A DNA stretch of 42,341 nucleotides from Pacificimonas flava (GCF_000342165.1 NZ_AMRV01000014.1:1-42341), one strand, 5' to 3'. Positions 25,448 to 34,227 are shown, counted from the stretch's first letter. Notes: generated from the letters alone by a model not told the origin. Translations and numbers: made by a program.

Positions 25448-26603
25448 ACCCACTCACCCACAGCGGGGGCACATTTATGGCACAGCTGCCGCGCTTTGCG
25501 TTGCCCTGCTGGTTGGCGGCGGCATTTACGCCCGTAGCGCCGGTAGTGCGGAAGAAGCGGCCTTTGCCCGCGCCAATGCTCTGCCCACGGTCGATCTGAT
25601 CCAGCCGCAACCGGCAGAGGCGGGAGAAATCCGGCTGCCCGGCGCGCTAGAGCCGGATAACGAGGCAGCGATCCATGCCCGCGCTAGTGGCTATGTCGCG
25701 CGTCGCTTCGCCGATATCGGCGACCATGTACGCGCAGGCGAAACGCTGGCGGTGCTCGACGCGCCAGAGGTGGAGCAGCAACTGGCACAGGCGCAGGCCG
25801 ATCTTCGCACCGCAGAAGCCAATCGCGCACTGGCCAGGACCACGGCTGAACGCTGGGACGCCCTTCGGGCCAAGGATGCGGTGTCGCAGCAGGAAACCGA
25901 CGAGAAGCACGGCCAGCTTGCCGCCGCCACCGCCCTCGCCAGCTCCGCCCGGGCAAATGTGGAGCGGTTGCGCGCGACGCTGGATTTCACGCGCGTCGCG
26001 GCGCCATTTGCCGGCCGCGTTACCAGCCGCAATGCCGAAATCGGCGCCTTGGTGAATGCGGGCAGCGGCGCCGCAGCCCCGTTGTTCACCATTGCAGATG
26101 ACAGGCGCCTGCGCTTGCGCGTCCGCGTGCCGCAGGCCCTGTCTGCTATGCTGACGCAGGGTACGAAGGCGAGCCTTACCGTGCCCGAATATCCGGGCGA
26201 AACCTTCGAGGCGGTGCTGGCTCGCTCGGCCGGAGCGGTGCATCGCGCATCGGGCACAGTGCTGGCCGAATTCGCGGTCGACAATACGGCGCAGCGTCTG
26301 AAACCTGGCGGATATGCCGAAGTGGCGATACCCGTTCCGCCCGGTACGAACGCCGTCATGCTGCCTGCCAGCGCGCTGATCGTCACGCCCAAGGGCACGA
26401 TGGTCGGGCTGGTCGATGGCGATGGGCAGGTGACGCTGCGGCCCGTCACCATCGGCAGGGACGAAGGTGCCACTGTGCAGATCGTGTCGGGGCTGACGCC
26501 TCAGGCGCGCGTCATCCGCACCCCGCCCGAAGCATTGGCGCAGGGTGACAAGGTGCGCATCGTATCCGCACGCAAGGACGGAGGCACCGATGCGGCGAGC
26601 TAG
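25440..26603 (+). CDS. RND efflux periplasmic adaptor (membrane fusion protein)
   Basis: A 387-aa HlyD/AcrA-like adaptor joining the permease to the outer-membrane channel. One N-terminal membrane anchor (AAALCVALLVGGGIYA) is followed by the lipoyl half GALEPDNEAAIHARASGYVA and DIGDHVRAGETLAVLDAPEV, an alpha-helical hairpin (~residues 120-175) and the second lipoyl half FTRVAAPFAGRVTSRNAEIG with beta-barrel and membrane-proximal domains. There is no lipobox. The start ATG lies inside the end of the permease gene and the stop inside the OMF gene (14-nt overlap), so all three are made from one mRNA in fixed ratio. Confidence 0.92.
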   Translation: MSEPTHPQRGHIYGTAAALCVALLVGGGIYARSAGSAEEAAFARANALPTVDLIQPQPAEAGEIRLPGALEPDNEAAIHARASGYVARRFADIGDHVRAGETLAVLDAPEVEQQLAQAQADLRTAEANRALARTTAERWDALRAKDAVSQQETDEKHGQLAAATALASSARANVERLRATLDFTRVAAPFAGRVTSRNAEIGALVNAGSGAAAPLFTIADDRRLRLRVRVPQALSAMLTQGTKASLTVPEYPGETFEAVLARSAGAVHRASGTVLAEFAVDNTAQRLKPGGYAEVAIPVPPGTNAVMLPASALIVTPKGTMVGLVDGDGQVTLRPVTIGRDEGATVQIVSGLTPQARVIRTPPEALAQGDKVRIVSARKDGGTDAAS

Positions 26604-28008
26604 CCTCAGCACCATTGCGATGCTGCTTCTGGCCGGCTGTTCGATGGCGCCGCCGCTGGAAATTCCCGCTATGCCGGTGGCCGAAAGCTACAAATACGGG
26701 GTGGAATGGAGCGAGGCCGTTCCCGCTGACCATCGCCTGCGCGGTGAATGGTGGCGCGCCTTTGGCGATCCGGTGCTGGACGACCTGATCGCGCGCGCCG
26801 ATCGCGGCAATCCCGGCCTTGCCGCCGCCGTAGCGCGGCTGGACCGGGCGCGGGCGGAGGCAAGCCTTTCCGGTGCGGACCTTTACCCCACTTTGGATGC
26901 CAGCGCTGCGGTCTCGCGCCAGCGCCTGTCGGCCGGACGCCCCATCGGCCCCGGCGTTCCGGTAACCGCCGATCAGTATGTGCTGGGCGGCGCGCTGGGT
27001 TACGAGATCGACCTGTGGGGTCGTGTGCGCGATCAGGTGGCGGCCAGCGAGGCAGAGGCGGAGGCCGAAGCAGCCAATCTCGCCTCCGTCCAGCTCAGCC
27101 TGCGCGCAGCGTTGGCGGATAGCTATTTCCAGCTGTGCGGGCTGAACCGGGAAACCGCGCTGCTCCGCGATACGGTGGAGGCCTATGGGGCCGCCGACGA
27201 CCTGATCCGGATCCGCCATGAAGGCGGCGCCGCGTCGGGCGTCGATCGCAGCCGTTCACAGACCCAACTGGCCAACGCCCGCGCCCGCCTGCGGGGCGTA
27301 TCCAGCCGGCGGGCGGCGCTGGAAAACCGCATCGCGACGCTGGTGGGCATCATGCCAGCGGATTTCGCCATCGCTCCGGCCGAAACTTCGGGCGCATTGC
27401 CTGCTTTTGCTCCCGGCTTGCCGTCGACCCTTCTCGAACGCCGCCCCGATATCGCACGGGCACAGCGGCGGCTAATCGCCGCCAACGCCCGCATCGGCGT
27501 GGCCCGGGCGGCGATGTTCCCGAGCATCGACCTGGCACTTACGGGCGGCTTTCAGGCCATCGGTACGCCGCTATTGAGCGTACCCACCGGCTATTGGGCG
27601 CTTGGCCCATTTTCGGCCGTGCTGAGCCTGTTCGACGGCGGACGCAGGGAAGCGCGTGAGGATGTCAGTGAGGCTGACTATCGGGCCCTCGCGGCCGGCT
27701 ACCGCGAAACTGTGCTGGGCGCCTTCCGAGAGGTGGAGGATTCACTGGCGAACGGCGCCGCCCTGGCGGATGAGGAGGTTGAACGGGAGCGGGCTGCTCA
27801 GGCCGCCGCCCGGGGCGAGGAGCTAGCGCTGGACCGCTATCGCGATGGAGCGGCGGATTATCTGGAGGTCGTAACCGCGCAGACCGCCGCGCTGGAAGCC
27901 CAACAGGCCCTTATTGCGGTGCAGATGGATCGTCGCCGGGCCGCAGTCACACTGATCCGGGCGCTGGGTGGTGGCACGCAGGATGGCACCGCAGCGGGGG
28001 GCGGCTAG
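26590..28008 (+). CDS. NodT-family outer-membrane efflux lipoprotein (TolC-like)
   Basis: A 472-aa outer-membrane channel. The signal peptide MRRASLSTIAMLLLAGCSMA ends in a lipobox (LAGC, Cys at residue 17), so it is a lipoprotein. The two repeated OEP domains show the usual helices, such as YEIDLWGRVRDQVAAS (the conserved E-DLWGR motif), LLERRPDIARAQRRL and DGGRREARE. The ATG at 26590 was chosen because it starts exactly at the lipoprotein signal. The stop TAG (28006-28008) is shared as a CTAG palindrome with the convergent methyltransferase gene. It completes a full tripartite pump. Confidence 0.93.
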   Translation: MRRASLSTIAMLLLAGCSMAPPLEIPAMPVAESYKYGVEWSEAVPADHRLRGEWWRAFGDPVLDDLIARADRGNPGLAAAVARLDRARAEASLSGADLYPTLDASAAVSRQRLSAGRPIGPGVPVTADQYVLGGALGYEIDLWGRVRDQVAASEAEAEAEAANLASVQLSLRAALADSYFQLCGLNRETALLRDTVEAYGAADDLIRIRHEGGAASGVDRSRSQTQLANARARLRGVSSRRAALENRIATLVGIMPADFAIAPAETSGALPAFAPGLPSTLLERRPDIARAQRRLIAANARIGVARAAMFPSIDLALTGGFQAIGTPLLSVPTGYWALGPFSAVLSLFDGGRREAREDVSEADYRALAAGYRETVLGAFREVEDSLANGAALADEEVERERAAQAAARGEELALDRYRDGAADYLEVVTAQTAALEAQQALIAVQMDRRRAAVTLIRALGGGTQDGTAAGGG

Positions 28009-28628
28009 TCCGGCTTACACGCCACCAGATCGATCAACGCAGACATGCCGCCGTGCCCGCTCCCTTCGCGAATATCCGCATCATAGCTGTCGAGGGCAAG
28101 GACATCCCAATCTGCAAAAGCGGTGCGCAGCAGGTCTTCGGTGTACATGTTCTGCTCGTGCGGCGGGCCACCCGTCCCGTATTCGAGTTGTTCGGGCCGA
28201 TAGCCTTCCAGCATCAGAATCCCGCCGGGCCGCAAGGTCTGTGCGAAGCCGGCGAACATGCTGGCGCGCAAGGCGGGGTCGGCGAACTGCACGAAGATCG
28301 CCACCACCGCGTCAAAGCCTGCGTCCGGCCAGGCATATTGGGCCAGATCGACCTGTTCCAGCGTCAGCGTCACGCCGCGTTCCGAAGCCAGGCGGCGGGC
28401 CTTGGCGATGCCGGTAAAAGAGATGTCTGTGGCGACGACATCGAAGCCCTGCTGCGCCAGATAAACGCCGTTGCGCCCCTCACCATCTGCGACGGCCAGC
28501 ACACGTCCGCCCGCCGGAAGGCACGCGATCTCGCGCTTGAGAAAGGCATTGGGCTCGGTTCCGAACACGTAGTCGTCGGATGCGAAGCGGTCGTCCCAGA
28601 AACGGGCCTGGTCCACGGGATCAGCCAT
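28005..28628 (-). CDS. Class I SAM-dependent methyltransferase (TehB-like)
   Basis: A 207-aa Rossmann-fold methyltransferase. Motif I is VLAVADGEGRNGVYLAQQG, the acidic loop is VVATDISF, and motif IV is FDAVVAIFVQF, followed by LRPGGILMLEGY. The 'DGEGRN' form is typical of the TehB/thiopurine-methyltransferase-like group that acts on chalcogen or small thiol compounds. Its place as the last gene of the reactive-sulfur operon suggests methylation of a sulfur or selenium/tellurium species (inference). The start ATG at 28626-28628 overlaps the CstB-like gene stop by 8 nt; in-frame codons upstream belong to that gene. Its stop overlaps the pump gene stop. Confidence 0.85.
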   Translation of the reverse strand: MADPVDQARFWDDRFASDDYVFGTEPNAFLKREIACLPAGGRVLAVADGEGRNGVYLAQQGFDVVATDISFTGIAKARRLASERGVTLTLEQVDLAQYAWPDAGFDAVVAIFVQFADPALRASMFAGFAQTLRPGGILMLEGYRPEQLEYGTGGPPHEQNMYTEDLLRTAFADWDVLALDSYDADIREGSGHGGMSALIDLVACKPD

Positions 28629-29970
28629 GGGCCGCATTCCATGCGCCCATGGAGCCGAGATAGATGTCGAGCTTGCCGAACCCCCGGCTGGCCAGCCATC
28701 CGGCGGCAACGGTCGCGCGCATGCCGCTGGCGCACATCAGTGTATAACGGCGATCCTTGTCGAGTTCCCGCCAGGCTTCATTGAGTTGGCCGACATAGAT
28801 GTGCCGCGATCCTTCTATGGAAACGGCGGCCCGTTCATCGGCATCGCGCACGTCCAGCAAGGTCCAGTCATCGGCGTCTTTCAGGCGGCTCTCGACCGCC
28901 TGGGTATCGATCATCGGCGTCTGCTGCATCTCCACGCCCTGCGCGGCGGCGGGCACCACGCCGACATAACCACCCATGACATTGTCGAGCGCGATCCGCA
29001 CCAGATGCTCCATCGCGGTGGCGAGTTGATCTTCACCGGAGGCGATCAAGGCTACGCTTTCCCCGTCGCGGATAAACCATCCGGCAAAGGCGGGGATCAT
29101 GTCCACCGGCAGGCTCATCGCGCCGGGTAGGTGGCCGGAGGCATAGGCCATGGGCTCGCGAATATCGACCAGATGATCGGCGCCGCAATTCTTCAACTGT
29201 GCTAGCGAAAGGCGGCGCGGCCGGGTGACGCGCGGGGCTTCTTGTGCGCCTTGCATGTTCAGCCGCTCCATCAAGCGGAAATAGGGCGGCTGGTAATGGC
29301 TTTCCTCCACCTTCATGCGGATGAATTCGTCGCGAACCGCAATTTGCAGGCGCGGGTTGTTCAGCCGTTCGTGGCCGATGGTAGAAAACTCCCGATCCGC
29401 CATGCCCGATCCGCAGACGGACCCTGCGCCGTGTGCGGGATAGACGATCGCCTGATCCCCCAGCGCCATGATTGTGCGCAGGGAATCAAACAGTAGCCCA
29501 GCCACTTCCTCGCGCCGGTCAGGGTAGAAATCGGCGCGGCCGACATCGCCCACGAACAGCGCATCGCCGGTGAAGACGCCCACGGCCTTGTCCGGATAAG
29601 CGGTGTCGAACAGCGCATAGGCGAGATGGTCGTCGGTATGGCCGGGCGTTTCCATCGCGCGGATTTCCAACTGGCCGATGGCAAAGCAATCGCCGTCGTA
29701 CGCGGTGTCCGCATAGACCACGGGCCGTTCCGGGTTCGGCCCATGCCACACTTTCGCGCCCGTCATCTCCGCTAATATCGGCGCGCCGGAAACCAGATCC
29801 TCGTTACGATGGGTTTCGAAGATATGGGTAATTTCCAGTCCGGCGGCCCGGGCCTTCTCCACATAGATGCCGCAATCGCGGCGAGGGTCGATTACCGCCG
29901 CTTGGCCGCCCGCCCCCACCAGATAGGAAAGGTGGGACAGGCCCGGCGTCTTTATTTTTTCCAGTAACAT
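28621..29970 (-). CDS. CstB-like MBL-fold / tandem rhodanese protein
   Basis: A 449-aa sulfur enzyme with three parts. The N-terminal MBL domain resembles persulfide dioxygenases. Its first motif is ETHRNEDLVSG (~residues 51-61) instead of THxHxDH, but the three residues that bind iron in ETHE1 are kept: the first His, the His of TPGHTDDH, and the Asp of FTGDALF. A middle rhodanese domain has lost its Cys (LIASGEDQ). The C-terminal rhodanese keeps an active loop with Cys (LMCASGMRAT). This layout matches CstB-type fusions that oxidise persulfides and transfer sulfane sulfur to make thiosulfate. GGGAGAG precedes the ATG. It lies in the same operon as SQR and TauE. Activity is inferred. Confidence 0.85.
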   Translation of the reverse strand: MLLEKIKTPGLSHLSYLVGAGGQAAVIDPRRDCGIYVEKARAAGLEITHIFETHRNEDLVSGAPILAEMTGAKVWHGPNPERPVVYADTAYDGDCFAIGQLEIRAMETPGHTDDHLAYALFDTAYPDKAVGVFTGDALFVGDVGRADFYPDRREEVAGLLFDSLRTIMALGDQAIVYPAHGAGSVCGSGMADREFSTIGHERLNNPRLQIAVRDEFIRMKVEESHYQPPYFRLMERLNMQGAQEAPRVTRPRRLSLAQLKNCGADHLVDIREPMAYASGHLPGAMSLPVDMIPAFAGWFIRDGESVALIASGEDQLATAMEHLVRIALDNVMGGYVGVVPAAAQGVEMQQTPMIDTQAVESRLKDADDWTLLDVRDADERAAVSIEGSRHIYVGQLNEAWRELDKDRRYTLMCASGMRATVAAGWLASRGFGKLDIYLGSMGAWNAAHG

Positions 29971-29997
29971 CAGTCTCTCCCTTGTGAGGGCCGGTCG

Positions 29998-30777
29998 TCA
30001 CAAATGCTGGCCGCTTTGCCAGAGCATGTAACCGGCGACGACAAAGATGAGGATGGCGAACACGGTCTTGAGCGCGCTGCCGCCTGAAAGGCGCTTCGCT
30101 AGCGACGTGCCGAAGAACCCGCCGCCCACGCCGCCAGCTATGAAGGTGGCCGCCAGCACCCAATCCACCAGACCGGAAAAGGCGTAATTGGCCGCCGTGG
30201 TGAGGCCAAAGGCGGTGACCGCGACCAGGCTGGTGCCGACCGCATTGATCATCGCCATGTCCGTCGAAGCGATGAGGCCGGGCACGATCAGGAAACCGCC
30301 CCCGATCCCGAAGAACCCGCTGAACACCCCGGTGCCGAGGCCAAAGGTCAGCACCTTGGGCGCGTTTTCGCGGCTGCATTGCGCCCCCGGCGTGCCCAGG
30401 GCGTTGCGCGAACGGAGCATCAGAACGCCCACGATTACCATCAGGATGGCGAAGAGGAACAGCAGCTTCTGCCCATCGAAGTTCTTGCCGATGGTCGATC
30501 CGCCAAGGGCACCCGCAATCCCGGCAGCGGCATACATTCCCCCGCAACGCCACTTCACCGTGTGTTGGCGGGCATGTTGCATCAGGCCGGTCGCGGCGTT
30601 GACCGCCACGGCCAGCGCGCTGGTGCCGATCGCGACATGCGGACTCGGCACGCCGACGAGGTAAACCATCAACGGCACGGCAAGGATCGAGCCCCCACCG
30701 CCGACGAGACCGAGCGTGAAACCCACCAGCCCGCCGGAGATGGCGCCCAGCGCCAGATGGAGGATGTCGAGCGTCAC
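29998..30777 (-). CDS. TauE/SafE-family sulfite/sulfur-anion exporter
   Basis: A 259-aa membrane protein with about eight helices in two inverted repeats. It has the family signatures GLVGGGGSILAVPLMVYLVG (N-half) and FGIGGGFLIVPGLIASTDM (C-half), plus KTVFAILIFVVAGYML at the end. It would export sulfite or a related anion produced by the persulfide dioxygenases of the same operon, protecting the cell. The start is GTG at 30775-30777, 4 nt after the SQR stop, fitting tight coupling. Substrate is by context and family. Confidence 0.9.
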   Translation of the reverse strand: MTLDILHLALGAISGGLVGFTLGLVGGGGSILAVPLMVYLVGVPSPHVAIGTSALAVAVNAATGLMQHARQHTVKWRCGGMYAAAGIAGALGGSTIGKNFDGQKLLFLFAILMVIVGVLMLRSRNALGTPGAQCSRENAPKVLTFGLGTGVFSGFFGIGGGFLIVPGLIASTDMAMINAVGTSLVAVTAFGLTTAANYAFSGLVDWVLAATFIAGGVGGGFFGTSLAKRLSGGSALKTVFAILIFVVAGYMLWQSGQHL

Positions 30778-30781
30778 GGCA

Positions 30782-32347
30782 TCAGGCCGCCGAAAGATCG
30801 GCCGGCGCGGCGAGCCATTCGCGCCCCTTCAGCATGCCGTGCCAATAGATAAAAGGCAGCATGTCTGCCTTCAGGTGCCAGGCCAGCCTGCTGGGCTTCG
30901 TCCCGTCATTCAGCCAGGCGGGAAAGCTGGGCGCGACCTTGCCGCCGTAAAGGAATTCCGCGAGCACGATCTTGCCGTTTTCGACCGTTAGCGGGCAGCT
31001 GCCATAGCCGTCATAGGCGGCCCCCGGTTCCTTGCCATCCAGCACGTTGAGAGCGTTGACGGCCACCACTGGCGCCTGCTTGCGCGCCGCGGCCATGGTC
31101 TTGGCATTGGGCGTGCTGCCGCAATCCCCTAGCGCGAACACATCGGGATAGCGCGTGTGGCGCAGCGTCTGTTGATCGACCTCGGCATAGCCGGCGTCAT
31201 TCGCCAGCGCGCTGCCGGCGACCACGGCATTGCCCTTCTGCGGCGGGCAGACGTGCAGCATGTCGAAATCGCGTTCGATCTCGCCGTCCTCGGTCGCGAA
31301 CCAAGCCTTTTTCGCTTCGCCGTCCACGCGGATGAGATTGGAACCGAAATTGAGGCCGATGCCATAGCGGCGCACGGTATCCATCAGGGCGGGCACATAT
31401 TCCTGCACGCCGAAAATGGCGCCGCCCTGATTGTGGAACTGGACATCGATATTGCCGAGCGTGTCCTGCTCCTCCCACTCGCTGCAGGAAAGATACATCG
31501 CCTTTTGCGGTGCGCCGGCGCATTTGATCGGCATGGCAGGCTGCGTGAAAATCGCCCGGCCGCTGCGCAATTGCTGCACCAGCTGCCAGGTATAAGGGGC
31601 CAGGTCGTAACGGTAATTGGAGGTGACCCCGTTGCGGCCGAGCGTATCTTCCAGTCCTTCCACCTCTTCCCAGGCAAGGCGGTTGCCCATGGCAACGATC
31701 AGCAGGTCGTAGGAGACGCGGCTGCCGTCATCGAGCTCCACAGTCTGCGCATCCGGGTCGAAGCCGGCCACAGCAGAGCGGATCCAGGTGACGCCATCGG
31801 GCATGACATCGGCTTCCCGCTGGGCGGTTTTCTCCGCGCGAAAAACGCCGCCGCCCACCATCGTCCAGCCGGGCTGATAATAATGCTGCTCGCTCGGTTC
31901 GATCACCGCGATGTCGAGATTGCGCCGCCGCTTCAGCAGGGAGGCGGCCGCCGCCAGACCGCCCGAACCGCCGCCCGCAATCACCACCCGGTGACGGCGG
32001 CGACCGCTGGGCTGAGCGGTGGCGGATGCCCGATCGTGCAATTGGGCGGAGCGGTTGCCGGTGCGGCAGAATGCGAGAGCGGGTTTGGGCAACTCGGCAA
32101 GAGCCTTGGCAAATGCCGGTGTCTGGCTTTCCACGGTTTGGGCGCCGCCGACCGGAATATGCCGCGCCTGAAGGCCCTGCGCCTCGGCAGCGGCGGCGAT
32201 GGCGCGCCATTCGGGCTGCGACGGCTCCTCGCCGTCCGGCCTGTTGCCGATGATGGCGCGGAAACCGCGTGCGGCGATTTCCTCCACATCATTGGGCTGA
32301 ATCTGGCCCGTGACTGATAGGGCGTTGTCGATCTTGCGGATGTCCAT
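30782..32347 (-). CDS. sqr: Phosphatase-like (DUF442) / sulfide:quinone oxidoreductase fusion
   Basis: A 521-aa fusion. Residues 1-110 are a DUF442 (Blh-type) phosphatase-like domain, with FCRTGNRSAQLHD at about 92 carrying the CxxGxR loop. Residues ~120-521 are a type II sulfide:quinone oxidoreductase, with FAD motif RVVIAGGGSGGLAAAASLLK, and two conserved redox cysteines, one in MPIKCAGAPQKAMYLS (~272) and one in GYGSCPLTVENGKIVLAEF (~448). It would oxidise sulfide, pass electrons to quinone and hand sulfane sulfur to an acceptor thiol. The C-terminal amphipathic helices would bind the membrane. DUF442-SQR fusions are known in proteobacteria. It follows the YeeE genes by 12 nt. Confidence 0.93.
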   Translation of the reverse strand: MDIRKIDNALSVTGQIQPNDVEEIAARGFRAIIGNRPDGEEPSQPEWRAIAAAAEAQGLQARHIPVGGAQTVESQTPAFAKALAELPKPALAFCRTGNRSAQLHDRASATAQPSGRRRHRVVIAGGGSGGLAAAASLLKRRRNLDIAVIEPSEQHYYQPGWTMVGGGVFRAEKTAQREADVMPDGVTWIRSAVAGFDPDAQTVELDDGSRVSYDLLIVAMGNRLAWEEVEGLEDTLGRNGVTSNYRYDLAPYTWQLVQQLRSGRAIFTQPAMPIKCAGAPQKAMYLSCSEWEEQDTLGNIDVQFHNQGGAIFGVQEYVPALMDTVRRYGIGLNFGSNLIRVDGEAKKAWFATEDGEIERDFDMLHVCPPQKGNAVVAGSALANDAGYAEVDQQTLRHTRYPDVFALGDCGSTPNAKTMAAARKQAPVVAVNALNVLDGKEPGAAYDGYGSCPLTVENGKIVLAEFLYGGKVAPSFPAWLNDGTKPSRLAWHLKADMLPFIYWHGMLKGREWLAAPADLSAA

Positions 32348-32359
32348 TGTGCTGTCCTT

Positions 32360-32788
32360 TCAGGATTGGCCGGTTTTTCGGTCGACCAGTTTGAAGATCG
32401 CCATTCCCGCCAGCATGGCCGCGATGAAGGTGGCTGCAGGCATGGCGGCATTTGCCAGCGAGCCGATGGCCGGCCCCGGGCAAAGACCGGCGAGTCCCCA
32501 GCCGATCCCGAACAGGGCCGCGCCGGCCACCAGCCGGGCATCGATCCGGCGCGTACCCGGCAGGTAGAATTCCGCCGCCATTGCCGGGCGGTGCATGTGG
32601 GCCCGGATCCGCCAGGCGATGGCCATCACCAGCACCGCACTGCCCATCACGAAAGCTAGCGTCGGATCCCAGGCGCCGAGAATGTCGAGGAAACCGCGCA
32701 CGCGCGAAGGGTTCATCATGCCCGACAAGGCAAGACCGCCGCCGAACAGCAGCCCGGACAACAGGGCGAGAAAAGCGCGCATCACCAT
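32360..32788 (-). CDS. YeeE/YedE-family half-transporter (DUF6691-like)
   Basis: A 142-aa membrane protein with four hydrophobic helices. Family segments are LLFGGGLALSGMMNPSRVRG, FLDILGAWDPTLAFVMG and FGIGWGLAGLCPGPAIGS, with the conserved Cys in the CPGPA loop. It is one half of a split YeeE/YedE thiosulfate-type transporter, partnered with the next gene upstream. ATG GTG ATG at 32788-32780 gives two starts (7-nt or 1-nt overlap with the partner). It would move sulfur compounds such as thiosulfate across the inner membrane. Confidence 0.85.
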   Translation of the reverse strand: MVMRAFLALLSGLLFGGGLALSGMMNPSRVRGFLDILGAWDPTLAFVMGSAVLVMAIAWRIRAHMHRPAMAAEFYLPGTRRIDARLVAGAALFGIGWGLAGLCPGPAIGSLANAAMPAATFIAAMLAGMAIFKLVDRKTGQS

Positions 32789-33225
32789 GCGCCCCCTGCC
32801 GCATTCACCGCTGCCACCGTCAGTATCGCGGGGATCATGAAAGTCGCCGTCGCGACCATGGAACGCGGGCTGAGCCGCGACAGACCACAAACGCCGTGAC
32901 CGCTGGTGCAACCGCTGCCGAGACGGGTGCCGATGCCGACCAGCAAGCCGCCTGCGATCAGCCATGCAAAGCCGGGGGGAAATTGCGCCTCTATCGGCCC
33001 GGCGATAAACGCGAACAGCGCAGTGCCCACGATCAACCCGGCTATGAACAGGGCGGCGATGGGCCATGGCGCACCGTCACGTTCGATCCCGGTAGCGCGG
33101 GCGGCCATGCCCGATACGCCGGCAATTCTGCCGACGCCGAGCAGCATGATAGCAGCGGCAAGGCCGATCATCAGCCCGCCAACGAAGCCTTCCACAGGCT
33201 GGGCAGAGGGGAAACCCGGCAGCAT
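32782..33225 (-). CDS. YeeE/YedE-family half-transporter
   Basis: A 147-aa protein with four membrane helices. It carries the conserved cysteine segment LGSGCTSGHGVCGLSRLSPR, the hallmark of YeeE/TsuA-type thiosulfate transporters, whose cysteines relay the thiosulfate sulfur. The N-terminal VEGFVGGLMIGLAAAIMLLG segment is also typical. It forms the other half of the pair with the downstream protein. Its ATG overlaps the dioxygenase stop by one base (TGATG), so it is translated with it. Confidence 0.88.
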   Translation of the reverse strand: MLPGFPSAQPVEGFVGGLMIGLAAAIMLLGVGRIAGVSGMAARATGIERDGAPWPIAALFIAGLIVGTALFAFIAGPIEAQFPPGFAWLIAGGLLVGIGTRLGSGCTSGHGVCGLSRLSPRSMVATATFMIPAILTVAAVNAAGGAW

Positions 33226-34151
33226 CAGACCGCGTTCACCGGAATCTTGATATAGCTAACGCCATTATCTTCCGGATCGGGCAACCGCCCGCCGCGAATA
33301 TTGATCTGGACGCTGGGCATGATGAGCTTCGGCATGGACAGCGTCTTGTCGCGGCTGGTGCGCATCTCGACGAAGTCGTGCTCCGAAACGCCGTCCTTCA
33401 CATGCACGTTGTTCTCGCGCTGCTGCCTGACGGTGGATTCCCAGGCAAACTCGTCGCGGCCGGGCGCCTTGTAATCGTGGCACAGGAACAGGCGGGTTTC
33501 GTCGGGCAGGGACAGCAGGCGGCGGATCGAACGGAATAGCTGCCGGGCATCCCCGCCGGGAAAGTCCGCCCGCGCCGTGCCGAAATCCGGCATGAAGATG
33601 GTGTCGCCAACAAAGGCGGCATCGCCGATGATGAATGCCATGTCGGCCGGCGTATGGCCGGGGACGTGCAGCGCGATGCCTTCGATCGTCCCGAGGCTGA
33701 ACCGTTCGCCGTCATCGAAAAGCCGGTCGAACTGCGATCCGTCCCGCTCAAAATCGGTGCCGGCGTTGAACAGCTTGCCGAACACGTCCTGCACCTTGAT
33801 GATCCCGCGACCGATCGCGAGCTTGCCGCCCAGTTTCTGCTGCAGGTAGGGCGCGGCAGAAATGTGATCGGCATGGGCATGCGTCTCAATCAGCCATGTC
33901 ACTTTCATATTTTTCGAAGTGACGTATTCGATAATGCGATTTGCCGAGCTGTTCGAGGTGCGCCCGGAAGCCGATTCGTAGTCCAGAACCGAATCTATGA
34001 TGGCCGCCTCGCACGTCGCCGGATCGTGGATGACATAGCTGACCGTGTTGGTTGATTCGTCGAAAAAGCCAGCAATTGAGGGGCGCAAGGCCTTGTCGGT
34101 CTGTGCGCGTTCGATCTGTTCCGCAGCCGCTTGGATCGCTTCATCAGCCAC
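33225..34151 (-). CDS. ETHE1/Blh-like MBL-fold persulfide dioxygenase
   Basis: A 308-aa metallo-beta-lactamase-fold enzyme that would oxidise glutathione persulfide to sulfite. It has the full metal motif ETHAHADHISAAPYL, the second-shell His in HVPGHTPADMA, Asp in FVGDTIFM, and LCHDYK near the end. The acidic segment MPDFGTARADFPGGDA is typical of Blh/persulfide dioxygenase proteins. The start is GTG at 34149-34151, with GGAG 9 nt upstream. It is first in the minus-strand sulfur operon and begins 13 nt from a palindromic operator candidate. The same cluster also has a CstB-like protein, so two persulfide-oxidising routes may coexist. Confidence 0.9.
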   Translation of the reverse strand: MADEAIQAAAEQIERAQTDKALRPSIAGFFDESTNTVSYVIHDPATCEAAIIDSVLDYESASGRTSNSSANRIIEYVTSKNMKVTWLIETHAHADHISAAPYLQQKLGGKLAIGRGIIKVQDVFGKLFNAGTDFERDGSQFDRLFDDGERFSLGTIEGIALHVPGHTPADMAFIIGDAAFVGDTIFMPDFGTARADFPGGDARQLFRSIRRLLSLPDETRLFLCHDYKAPGRDEFAWESTVRQQRENNVHVKDGVSEHDFVEMRTSRDKTLSMPKLIMPSVQINIRGGRLPDPEDNGVSYIKIPVNAV

Positions 34152-34163
34152 AATGAGGCTCCA

Positions 34164-34178
34164 TTATCAATTTCATAA
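34164..34178. promoter_or_regulatory. Candidate ArsR operator
   Basis: TTATCAATTTCATAA is an imperfect palindrome (14 of 15 positions symmetric if C/G in the arms and the centre are excepted: TTAT.AA.TT.ATAA). It lies in the 76-nt gap between the divergent dioxygenase and peroxiredoxin genes, and would cover the promoter of one or both. ArsR-type regulators of sulfur operons bind AT-rich palindromes. Confidence 0.5.
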
Positions 34179-34227
34179 AGTCAGTATGTGTCTTGCTGTT
34201 GCGATGTCAAGTGCTAGGTAGGGCCTT

